A DNA stretch of 64,000 bases from assembly GCF_000482465.1 (NCBI RefSeq), contig NZ_KI519427.1, forward strand, positions 42,421 through 106,420, written 5' to 3'. Under the pieces are notes generated by a model, which was not told the origin of the DNA, ran no database searches, and was given only the letters and a program-made list of their open reading frames with translations. Position numbers and translations under genes: made by a program. Positions 18,287 through 26,201 of this stretch are shown one piece after another (position 1 is the stretch's first letter; every line of letters begins with the position of its first letter). The stretch comes from Runella limosa DSM 17973. GTDB lineage: Bacteria; Bacteroidota; Bacteroidia; Cytophagales; Spirosomataceae.

Positions 18287-18621
18287 CTATACTGTCATTA
18301 AATTAGCTGCGTCGGCAGCCCGATCTACCTCCAATAGCCCTTTTTGATTGTCCATGTAATCTCGTGCTGATGAAAAACGATATTCCCAAGGTTCATCTAC
18401 CAATCCTGCTTTTACAGGGTTCTCGTGGATATATTGCAACTTCTGGTCAATGAATTTGTTGCTTATCAACTCAATAGGATGATTCTCTTGCTGCCAAAAG
18501 CGATAGGTCTTGTTCTTGGCAATGTAGGTACTTCGAGTAAATACATCTACTGCCATTGGACGGTTGCAAAAGTTATGAAATAAAGTCCCTCTGGATTTTG
18601 TATTCTACGCGCAAATGCCAT
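18287..18621 (-). pseudogene. REP-associated (Y1/HUH) transposase, frameshifted and internally deleted
   Basis: Read on the minus strand, the gene starts at 18621 with MAFARRIQNPEGLYFITFATVQW, the typical N-terminus of this transposase group, then hits a stop. The next frame, from about 18556, continues with AVDVFTRSTY, so one base has been lost or gained in between. After RSTY the text jumps to the C-terminal part (KTYRFWQQENHPIEL, YIHENPVKAGLV), so about 90 residues including the HUH (HxH) motif and catalytic Tyr are deleted. It cannot be active. Palindromes of family D flank it on both sides. Confidence 0.8.
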
Positions 18622-18661
18622 TGATTTTTACGGTTATGTTTTAGCTTTTTAACTTGGTCGG

Positions 18662-18720
18662 GCCGTTGCAAACGGCTTTTTATTCTTAGTACGCAGTGTT
18701 CAAAGAACACTACGCACAAC
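18662..18720. repeat. Palindrome cluster, family D, right side of transposase remnant
   Basis: Hairpins GCCGTTGCAAACGGC (18662-18676) and TACGCAGTGTTC / GAACACTACGCAC (18690-18717), then AAC. These are the inverted counterparts of the cluster at 18183-18277. Confidence 0.7.
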
Positions 18721-18736
18721 GGGGGGTCATAGGATT

Positions 18737-19812
18737 TTATTGATTAGAACGTTCAAATATTCGTAATGTGTTGGTGGTATCTATGGTGTATATTCTATCG
18801 CCTACGACTTTGAGGGTCATTACATTTACCCCTCTTCGGGGGCCATTCTCACCCAAGTGCTGCCACCAATCCACTTGCCGAGTTTGGGTATTAAATAACC
18901 CTATGGCATCGTATTCCAGACCACAAGTAAATACAAGATGGTTTGTCCCGAAGGCTTCAATGCGAAATGAAAAATCATCCAACGGAATACTTTTGAAATA
19001 ATCTTGTAAATTCCAAACTTGGGTTTGTAGCGTTATTAAGTTAGTTTCCCAATAGAAACCTCGTGAAAATCCTTGCAGGATGTTTTGGGCTTTATTAAGT
19101 ATAACTGCTGCTGAATTAGGAATGCGCGATTCGCCTAAAAAATCAAAGTCGAAAGGTAGGGTTTGGCGAATGTGGTGTAGCACTTCGCCCGTTGTGACCG
19201 AAAGACCCAATATAGTATCATTAGTAATACTTACCCACACTACATCCTCATATACTCCTATGATTTTATGGATATAGCCTGATTTTTGTTCTTTAGTACC
19301 TAACTCTGTATATCTACCTAACTCTGCAATGTTGATTTTCCATAATAAATCACCTGTTTGAAGGTCGGTTCTACACAAAAAGCAATTATCATTTTCATAA
19401 ATATTAGATACATAAGCAAAAGCATCTATTAACTTCAACCCTCTTAACCCTTCTTTATACCAGATTAGCTTATTTGTTTCAAGGTTAAAAATACCACCAT
19501 TACCCCCTTCATATATAATTGCGATTTGGGCATATTTATTTACTTCTGAACATCCTACGCCTTTTTTTAGAATTCCTAAAGAAGAATTGGATTTAAATAA
19601 AGCCCCATCATACATTTTAGTGAAATATATTAATCCATGAAGTGGTGTTAAATTTATTACTTGAAAATCAATTTGCAATTCTGTTTTTTTTTGCAAGTCT
19701 CTACAAAGTACTGTTCAATGATATTATTAGTTTTTTGTATTACAAAATATTCTTCATCTGCAAAAAAAGACTGATACCTTGTATTTTTTAGCTCAAATCT
19801 TGTTCTTATCAT
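18737..19812 (-). pseudogene. Beta-propeller-like putative immunity protein, frameshifted at a 9-base homopolymer
   Basis: The long frame (18737-19696, 319 codons) has no ATG start. On the minus strand an ATG at 19812 opens a frame reading MIRTRFELKNTRYQSFFADEE and on to VETCKKK, where nine A residues (plus-strand T run 19684-19692) occur; adding one A joins it exactly to TELQIDFQVINLTPLHG of the long frame, giving about 359 residues. The long part contains WYKEGL, LLWKINIAELG and similar strands of a PQQ-like beta-propeller. Its restored start lies 4 bp from the stop of the toxin-like fragment at 19817-20208, the usual toxin-immunity arrangement. No immunity family is recognised by sequence. 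Confidence 0.6.
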
Positions 19813-19816
19813 AAAA

Positions 19817-20208
19817 TTATAATAGGGTTAAAAAATTAAAAATAGGGTGAGTGGCAGTAACTTTCTCTAAGTCAGAAACAGTAAAAATTTTGAATTGGTC
19901 ATTATTGAAAACACTTGGATTAGCATTGAATATCTCCTCTGCTTTTGTATTAAACAATTTTACAAAAGCATCTTTTACTTCCTTTTCGGAGACCTTCTTG
20001 CTATTGAAAACATATTTGAGTTTGGATATATCGTTTCCTGTCGTACTCAAAGATTGTAAGTATTGTTTAAATTGATTAACAAACTTAGTGCTACTAGGAA
20101 TACCCTCAAGGCTCTTTTTTACATAGCTTTTTAATTCGATAAAAGTACCATCAGTAAGTTTAATATCAAACAAACACCCTGTACAAATAGCGTCTAAGTC
20201 AATGTCTT
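19817..20208 (-). pseudogene. C-terminal fragment of a putative polymorphic toxin with nuclease-like domain
   Basis: The frame is open on the minus strand from the edge of the MITE-like repeat (about 20208) to 19817; the first Met is at 20173. It begins EDIDLDAICTGCLFDIKLTDG and FIELKSY. The order CxxC, then FDxxxxDGxxIExK resembles the metal-binding core (D...ExK) of restriction-endonuclease-fold toxin domains found at the C-termini of RHS/CDI-like proteins. The large N-terminal part is missing, cut off by the repeat. The remaining 118-130 residues are helical. Nuclease activity is inferred, not shown. Confidence 0.5.
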
Positions 20209-20330
20209 CCCGATAGCACGCGTCTCTGCCTCGTGATAATTATTAAAAAGGCTTCTAGCATTTTTGCTGACTCAGCTAGGCTGGAAGCCTCTTAATACCT
20301 TGCACGAGCGCTACACTCGCGCTATCGGGG
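20209..20330. mobile_element. MITE-like repeat, copy 2 (complete)
   Basis: 122 bp bounded by the terminal inverted repeats CCCGATAGC (20209-20217) and GCTATCGGG (20321-20329). The inner sequence is shared with 17077-17176. No ORF, so it would depend on a transposase elsewhere. It interrupts the toxin-like gene whose 3' end follows on its left. Confidence 0.75.
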
Positions 20331-20525
20331 GTACTGAAACAACGCCCAAAGAACGATGATTATTTGTACGATTTAGAAACGTTTACCCGAAAAGTAGGCA
20401 AAGAAGAACACCTATCCAAGCAAAACCAACCAACGAAAAGGTACGCCCTAAATAACATCCTAGCTAGAAAAACAGCGCTTTGGACAAGGATTCGGAAAAA
20501 TCAAAACCGACAAGCATATTTGTAG
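20331..20525 (+). pseudogene. Orphan ORF fragment between repeat and menB
   Basis: From the repeat edge a plus-strand frame stays open for 64 codons to a TAG at 20523-20525 (YLYDLETFTRKVGKEEH and later ILARKTALWTRIRKNQ), with no start of its own. Composition looks like protein (Lys/Arg/Asn-rich), so it may be the 3' end of a gene lost when the island formed. I cannot name it, and chance is possible. Confidence 0.3.
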
Positions 20526-20539
20526 AAAAAACTACGACT

Positions 20540-21376
20540 ATGCCAAACTGGATTACGGCCAAAGAATACACCGATATTACCTACAAAAAATGCGACGGAG
20601 TGGCACGCATTGCCTTCAACCGTCCCGAAGTGCGCAACGCCTTCCGCCCCAAAACGACCTTTGAACTTCTCAATGCTTTTGAAGATGCCACCCACGACCC
20701 CAAAGTAGGGGTGGTGTTGCTATCGGGTGAAGGGCCTTCTCCCAAAGATGGGATTTGGGCGTTTTGTTCGGGAGGGGATCAAAAAGCCCGCCAAAAAGGA
20801 GGCTACCGCGCCGAAGATGGCCGCGACCGCCTCAATATTTTGGAAGTACAGCGCCAAATTCGTTTTATGACTAAGCCCGTCATTGCGGTAGTGCCAGGGT
20901 GGGCCGTAGGAGGGGGGCATAGCCTTCATGTGGTCTGCGATTTGACGTTGGCGAGTAAGGAACACGCTATTTTTAAACAAACCGACGCCGACGTGGCAAG
21001 TTACGACGCGGGCTATGGTTCGGCCTATTTGGCGCGGATGATTGGCCAGAAACGCGCCCGCGAAATCTTCTTTTTGGGGCGTAATTATTCGGCGCAAGAA
21101 GCCTTTGAAATGGGGATGGTCAATGCCGTGGTACCGCACGATGAATTGGAAGATACGGCTTTCCAATGGGCTCAGGAGATTTTAGGAAAAAGCCCCATGG
21201 CCATTCGGATGTTGAAATTTGCCTTTAACCTCGTTGACGACGGGCTTGTAGGGCAGCAGCTTTTTGCGGGAGAAGCCACGCGTTTGGGCTACATGACCGA
21301 AGAGGCCCAAGAAGGGCGTGACGCGTTCCTCGAAAAACGTAAGCCTAATTGGGATAAGTTTGAACGGTTTTCGTAA
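20540..21376 (+). CDS. menB: 1,4-dihydroxy-2-naphthoyl-CoA synthase
   Basis: 278 residues from the ATG at 20540; the TTG-started frame from 20480 lies in the preceding fragment. A crotonase-fold enzyme with the MenB marks: EVRNAFRPKTTFEL, LSGEGPSPKDGIWAFCSGGDQ (oxyanion-hole region), and GWAVGGGHSLHVVCDLTLAS. It closes the second ring in menaquinone synthesis from O-succinylbenzoyl-CoA. Menaquinone would serve the NDH-2 encoded at 11456. Other men genes are not in the window. Confidence 0.95.
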   Translation: MPNWITAKEYTDITYKKCDGVARIAFNRPEVRNAFRPKTTFELLNAFEDATHDPKVGVVLLSGEGPSPKDGIWAFCSGGDQKARQKGGYRAEDGRDRLNILEVQRQIRFMTKPVIAVVPGWAVGGGHSLHVVCDLTLASKEHAIFKQTDADVASYDAGYGSAYLARMIGQKRAREIFFLGRNYSAQEAFEMGMVNAVVPHDELEDTAFQWAQEILGKSPMAIRMLKFAFNLVDDGLVGQQLFAGEATRLGYMTEEAQEGRDAFLEKRKPNWDKFERFS

Positions 21377-21389
21377 AAAAACTATAATC

Positions 21390-21422
21390 AAACCTATAAG
21401 GTTTTTAAAACCTTATAGGTTT
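21390..21422. repeat. Palindrome between menB and the GH9 gene
   Basis: AAACCTATAAGGTTT (21390-21404) is the reverse complement of AAACCTTATAGGTTT (21408-21422) with a 3-nt loop. It could act as a terminator of menB, although no long T run follows. Confidence 0.6.
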
Positions 21423-21445
21423 CGACGATATAAAAACTCTTAACA

Positions 21446-23926
21446 ATGCGGCCATTCTTTTCACTTCTTTTTGTTTGTAGTTTGGTGACCAACACAGTAC
21501 TCGCCCAAACCTCGTGGATACGGATTAACCAACTGGGATACTTGCCCAATTCAACCAAAGTAGCGGTGTTGGTCAGTAAAGAATGGCCCACTATTTCATC
21601 GTTTGACGTATGCGAAGCCCTCACCGACAAAGTTGTGTGGTCGTCGAAATCGGTGAAAACGTATGGCGCTTATGCGGCGTTTAAGTCAGGATTTCGACTC
21701 AATTTCAGCGCTTTCAAAAAAACGGGAGCGTACTATCTTCGCGCTGCGGGCGTACGTTCACCTAATTTCCGAATTGCCAACAACGTCTATGACGGCACGG
21801 CCGATTTTGTGTTGAAATACATGCGTCAACAACGCAGTGGCTACAATCCATTTCTCAAAGATTCGTGCCATCGTCAAGATGGCTACATCATTTATCACCC
21901 TGATTCTACCAAAAACGGTACGTTTATGGATGCGTCGGGTGGATGGCACGACGCATCTGATTATTTGCAGTACGTCACTACTTCGGCCAATGCGACTTAC
22001 CAATTGTTGTTTGCGTATCAGCAAAACCCACAATCTTTTGGTGATAAACACGATGCCGCAGGACATCCCCGCCCCAACGGTATTCCTGACGTTTTGGACG
22101 AGGCCAAGTGGGGGCTGGATTGGTTGGTAAAGATGAATCCAGAAAAAGAAGTCATGTACAACCAATTGGCCGACGACCGCGACCACGCAGGAATGCGTTT
22201 GCCTAACAAAGATTTTATAGTTTATAACCCCAATTGGGGACTAGGCCGTCCCGTTTACCGCGTAACGGGTCAGCTACAAGGGCTTTTCAAGTACAAAAAC
22301 CGTACAACGGGAGTGGCTTCCACGGCGGGTAAATATGCGTCAGCTTTTGCATTGGGAAGCCAAGTGTTAGCCAAATATTACCCAACATTTGCCGAAAATT
22401 TGCTTCAAAAAGCCAAAGAAGCGTATGAGTACGGCAAACGTTTTCCTGGGGTGTGTCAAACCGCACCAGGGCGTGCTCCGTATTTTTACGAAGAAGACAA
22501 TTATGTGGACGATATGGAGTTGGCGGCAGCGCAGTTGGCACAAACTACGACGGCGGGTGCAACGCTCTGGAAAGAAGCGGCGGCGTTTGGACGCCAAGAA
22601 CCCAGCACGCCGTGGATGGGTGCCGATACGGCCAAACACTATCAGTGGTATCCGTTTGTGAATTTGGGGCATTATTGGCTGTCAAAACACACCAACGCGA
22701 CGCAAGCGGAGTTTCGTCAGTTTATGAAATTGGGAATAGATAAAGTAAAAGCGCGGGGAGAAAACAATCCTTTTTTGAATGGAGTGCCGTTTATTTGGTG
22801 TTCCAACAACCTGACCGTCGGCATTTTAACCCAGCTTCACCTTTACCGTAACCTTACCCAAGATGGGCAATACGAAGAAATAGAAGCCGCCATGCGCGAT
22901 TGGTTGTTTGGTTGTAACCCGTGGGGGACGAGTATGATTTGCGGTTTGCCCGAGGGAGGCGATTGGCCTAATGACCCGCATTCGGCATTTACCCACATGT
23001 ACAACTATCGCATTGACGGAGGATTGATAGACGGGCCTATTTACGGTAGTATTTTTGGCAAACTAATTGGAATTACCCTCTACAGTCCCGACGAATACGC
23101 TGATTTTCAGTCGAAATTGGTGGTGTATCACGATGATTACGGTGATTATTCGACCAACGAACCGACGATGGACGGCACGGCGAGTTTGAGTTATATTTTA
23201 TCAGCGTACCAAAAAGAAGGTCAGTCGTACGTAAAAAATGGCTTCCAAGAGCCACAAGGTGCGTGGGTGCGGATGGATACTACTCAAAAGCAGGTGTATT
23301 TGACCTTTACGGGGCACGAGTTTGGCGAAGGAAATCTGAGTGTGCTGGATGCTTTGAAGCAACACAATGTGAAAGCTTCCTTCTTTCTGACGGGAGATTT
23401 TTTACGAAACCCGACGTTCAAACCAGCCATTAAAAGAATGCTCCAAGAAGGACATTACGTGGGAATGCACTCCGACAAACACTTGTTGTACTGCGATTGG
23501 GGTAAACGTGATTCGTTGTTGATCACCCAAGCGCAATTTGAAAAAGACCTGCGCGGTAATTTTGCTGAATTGGCCAAATTGGGACTTCAGCCAGCGCAAG
23601 CGTCGGTTTTTATGCCCCCGTATGAATGGTATAATGCCGCTACCAACGATTGGGCGTCGCACTTGGGACTCACTTTAGTAAACTTTACGGCAGGGACAGG
23701 AACAAACGCCGACTACACTTGGCCCGAACTTCCCAACTACCGTACCAGCCAGCAGCTTTACGACCGACTGATGAACGCGGAAAAGACGTCGGCAAATGGT
23801 TTGAACGGGGCGATTGTACTTATCCATAGTGGGACAGACCCTCGCCGCACTGATAAATTTTACACGTTACTTCCCCAGTTACTAAAAGACCTCAAAGCCA
23901 AAGGTTATCGTTTTGGGAGGTTCTGA
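21446..23926 (+). CDS. Fusion of GH9 glycoside hydrolase and polysaccharide-deacetylase-like domain
   Basis: 826 residues with a signal peptide (ends VLAQ). Residues ~22-110 form the Ig-like domain common before GH9 (IRINQLGYLPNSTKVAVL). The GH9 barrel follows, with DASGGWHDASDY (162-173, catalytic base Asp pair) and NEPTMDGTASL near 570 (proton-donor Glu). The last ~235 residues are a CE4/NodB-like domain: the His pair in MHSDKH, MPPYEW and VLIHSG are retained, but the first motif reads TFTGHEF instead of TFDDGP, so the catalytic Asp is missing. A secreted beta-glucanase is likely; the deacetylase domain may be altered or non-catalytic. The stop abuts the convergent gene. Confidence 0.88.
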   Translation: MRPFFSLLFVCSLVTNTVLAQTSWIRINQLGYLPNSTKVAVLVSKEWPTISSFDVCEALTDKVVWSSKSVKTYGAYAAFKSGFRLNFSAFKKTGAYYLRAAGVRSPNFRIANNVYDGTADFVLKYMRQQRSGYNPFLKDSCHRQDGYIIYHPDSTKNGTFMDASGGWHDASDYLQYVTTSANATYQLLFAYQQNPQSFGDKHDAAGHPRPNGIPDVLDEAKWGLDWLVKMNPEKEVMYNQLADDRDHAGMRLPNKDFIVYNPNWGLGRPVYRVTGQLQGLFKYKNRTTGVASTAGKYASAFALGSQVLAKYYPTFAENLLQKAKEAYEYGKRFPGVCQTAPGRAPYFYEEDNYVDDMELAAAQLAQTTTAGATLWKEAAAFGRQEPSTPWMGADTAKHYQWYPFVNLGHYWLSKHTNATQAEFRQFMKLGIDKVKARGENNPFLNGVPFIWCSNNLTVGILTQLHLYRNLTQDGQYEEIEAAMRDWLFGCNPWGTSMICGLPEGGDWPNDPHSAFTHMYNYRIDGGLIDGPIYGSIFGKLIGITLYSPDEYADFQSKLVVYHDDYGDYSTNEPTMDGTASLSYILSAYQKEGQSYVKNGFQEPQGAWVRMDTTQKQVYLTFTGHEFGEGNLSVLDALKQHNVKASFFLTGDFLRNPTFKPAIKRMLQEGHYVGMHSDKHLLYCDWGKRDSLLITQAQFEKDLRGNFAELAKLGLQPAQASVFMPPYEWYNAATNDWASHLGLTLVNFTAGTGTNADYTWPELPNYRTSQQLYDRLMNAEKTSANGLNGAIVLIHSGTDPRRTDKFYTLLPQLLKDLKAKGYRFGRF

Positions 23927-24847
23927 TTAGGAGTGATACCAAAAGCCAAACTCTCTAAATTTTTGAGGATTAATCCACCAACGGCCCGAATTGTTAAAGA
24001 GTTTTTTATTGGATACTCCTGCTTGAGATTGCAGCGGTTCAATGACTGAGCCCCCAGTTCTAAGTGCTTGAAATGATTGTGTTTCGGGCACTACTGCTAC
24101 GATATGCCCCGAACGATTCGTATCTAATCTTTTGGCGCAAATGATTCCTACTTTGCCCATATTGGCTTGATTTTGTAAATCTGTTAAGTCGAATGTTCGG
24201 GTCCAGCCATAATCATCGCCCCATTCTTTGAGCCAGTCAAACAAATCATTTGCCCGAAGTTCTCTTACCGTTTCCCCATAAACAACACTTACTGGAAGCC
24301 CTTGTTGAATGCTCAGTAAGGCTTTGCTTTCCCACCAAACTCTGGGTAAATAAACCTTGCTCAGAAAGCAAACGTCATAGGCGTAAATATTACAATACGT
24401 GGCGGTTTGAGTTGGGAGATAACGTTTACTGGTCGTAACTGATAGAAAGTTGATAATTTGATGAATTTGTTGGGCTTGAGTAGTAGCGTCTTGAGCGTCC
24501 CGAAAGGGCATAGTAGTTTCGCTCAACGGACAATGTCTAAAATCCAACGAATTTCGGTTTGAACGTACATGTGAAGAGAAATGAACGGCAGGAGGAACAA
24601 CCAAATTGTTGATTTGTGGCAGTACATTGTCTTGTAGCACAGGTTCTAAAAGTGTCGAAAAGATAAAACCGTCGAGGGTTTGGTTGTTTTTTGTAAATGT
24701 TACTTTAAACCAAGAAACATTCGTGTTATCAACCAAGGCTACGACTTCATTATGATTAAGTGTCGTAATAATGTTACTTGGGTTATCTTTTGACGGAGTA
24801 CTGCGTACGTTTACGGCATTGGGGATAACTCTAAATAATGCTGTCAT
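23927..24847 (-). CDS. SH3-domain cysteine amidase/peptidase-like protein
   Basis: 306 residues. Residues ~5-68 look like a bacterial SH3 domain (NAVNVRSTPS...WFKVTF...GFIFSTLL). The C-terminal half has TYCNIYAYDV (about Cys150) and SGHIVAVVPE (about His245), the Cys-His order of NlpC/P60- or CHAP-like peptidoglycan amidases. No signal peptide. Last gene of a six-gene operon; the gene before it encodes a holin-sized membrane protein, so a lysin/holin-type pair is suggested by context. It ends back-to-back with the GH9 gene without any spacer. Confidence 0.65.
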   Translation of the reverse strand: MTALFRVIPNAVNVRSTPSKDNPSNIITTLNHNEVVALVDNTNVSWFKVTFTKNNQTLDGFIFSTLLEPVLQDNVLPQINNLVVPPAVHFSSHVRSNRNSLDFRHCPLSETTMPFRDAQDATTQAQQIHQIINFLSVTTSKRYLPTQTATYCNIYAYDVCFLSKVYLPRVWWESKALLSIQQGLPVSVVYGETVRELRANDLFDWLKEWGDDYGWTRTFDLTDLQNQANMGKVGIICAKRLDTNRSGHIVAVVPETQSFQALRTGGSVIEPLQSQAGVSNKKLFNNSGRWWINPQKFREFGFWYHS

Positions 24848-24872
24848 AGTAGTAAGTAAATAGAGGTTGGAA

Positions 24873-25316
24873 TTATCCTGCTACGGTTTGATCAGCTGAA
24901 ATAGTTAGTGAAGAATCACTGCCTGTAGAGGCGCTATTTTTGGAAGTAGTTTCGTTAGCTTTAGTGGGTGGTAAGTTATTTTTGAGAAAACCTTCAATAA
25001 AATCAACCCCTGCGTATCCTGCGGCAATCAGCGCTAGTACCATCTTTTCAGTCCACTGTGGTTCTTTGGTGAAGTCGTCTAAAAGGGGGATAGTAGCTAA
25101 TACCCCAGCGATAAAACCGATAGCAATGCTAGACAGTAAACGCCCTTGGCTAAACTCATTTACAGCTACTCCCGCCGCTGCTTCTTCGCGGTACTTTCTG
25201 ACTCCCATCACGGCACGAATGCCTTGTCCAGTAGCGCCGAGTAAGCCTCCTAATAGGAGTGCATTGGTGATTTGGGGCGCTGTGAGTGTTGCTAATAATA
25301 TAAGTGAGTAGTTCAT
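24873..25316 (-). CDS. Small membrane protein, holin-like in size and topology
   Basis: 147 residues with about three hydrophobic segments (4-30, 59-78, 90-108) and a hydrophilic, Ser/Thr-rich C-terminal tail after residue ~110. I do not recognise a family. It lies 25 bp upstream of the SH3-amidase gene and 12 bp downstream of a secreted repeat protein. Holins are this small and sit beside lysins, so the call is by analogy only. Confidence 0.5.
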   Translation of the reverse strand: MNYSLILLATLTAPQITNALLLGGLLGATGQGIRAVMGVRKYREEAAAGVAVNEFSQGRLLSSIAIGFIAGVLATIPLLDDFTKEPQWTEKMVLALIAAGYAGVDFIEGFLKNNLPPTKANETTSKNSASTGSDSSLTISADQTVAG

Positions 25317-25328
25317 AAGAGTGAGTGT

Positions 25329-25847
25329 TTAGTTTTCTTGAAAAGTTACTTTGAAGTTGTCCGATTGAGGAAGAATGAGTGTTCGATTATTACGATTAAG
25401 AATACCTGTGATTGACAATTCAGCTGGGCCTATGTTTTTGATTGAAAAATCAGTAGAACCTCCAAGAGGTGTTGCAAACACTACTTTTTTACTGTTGATT
25501 TTAGTCAATTTGGTTACCGTGAGAGAATTAGAAGTATTGGCAAACGTAATGGTTGAGCAGTCAATAGTAACATTATCCATGATTATATCAGTACTTTTTA
25601 TTTCGATTTCATTACATGTAATCGTTGTATTGCTCAAATCCACTTTGCTAGGACTACTGATGGTAATTTTTTTAGTAGTTGTAATGGTAGAATTCTGAAG
25701 CACTGTCGAATTGGCATCGGTGATCGTAATGTCTTCATTCCAGTGTAGCGTAGAGCGTTTGAAAGAAGTTTGTATGGTTTGAGCATTTAGCGTTGTGAAC
25801 AGCCCTGTGAACACGAATGTGAGGAGAGTTTTGAAAAGAGTTTTCAT
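25329..25847 (-). CDS. Secreted Thr/Ser-rich protein with beta-helix-like repeats
   Basis: 172 residues with a signal peptide (ends TLNAQ). The mature part repeats short beta strands of the type TITIS...TITCNEIEIKS...VTIDCSTITF, as in small right-handed beta-helices. No enzyme motif. Fourth gene of the operon from 29063; spacing 45 bp upstream, 12 bp downstream. Confidence 0.6.
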   Translation of the reverse strand: MKTLFKTLLTFVFTGLFTTLNAQTIQTSFKRSTLHWNEDITITDANSTVLQNSTITTTKKITISSPSKVDLSNTTITCNEIEIKSTDIIMDNVTIDCSTITFANTSNSLTVTKLTKINSKKVVFATPLGGSTDFSIKNIGPAELSITGILNRNNRTLILPQSDNFKVTFQEN

Positions 25848-25892
25848 ACTATGAAAATATTTTAATGTTCTGAAAATTAGATATTTGAGGGC

Positions 25893-26186
25893 TTAGTTGC
25901 TCCGCCAAAACTCGCAAATTATATTTTCAACGGCTTGCCGATACCTTGGCAACGATTTGTAAATGATGACGCCATTGGCACCATTCACAATTGTTGGTTT
26001 GGCAATACGGGATCTATATTCGCTGATAATATTAGCATTCAATTGCTTCCATTGAGAGTTTGTACTATCGTAAGCAGGGACATTTTTTATGTTACAATCG
26101 CTCAGAAAAAACGCCTTTCTAGTGCAAGAACTTAGCAGTAACAGAAGACATACCACTCTAATGAGTGAGAAGATGCAGGTTTTCAT
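25893..26186 (-). CDS. Small lipoprotein
   Basis: 97 residues with a lipoprotein signal (VCLLLLLSSC, Cys21). The remainder has a YRSRIAKPTIVNGANGVIIYKSLPRYR segment with no recognised fold. Third gene of the operon; 15 bp after the preceding gene. Confidence 0.6.
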   Translation of the reverse strand: MKTCIFSLIRVVCLLLLLSSCTRKAFFLSDCNIKNVPAYDSTNSQWKQLNANIISEYRSRIAKPTIVNGANGVIIYKSLPRYRQAVENIICEFWRSN

Positions 26187-26201
26187 GTTAGTAGAATGGG
26201 G

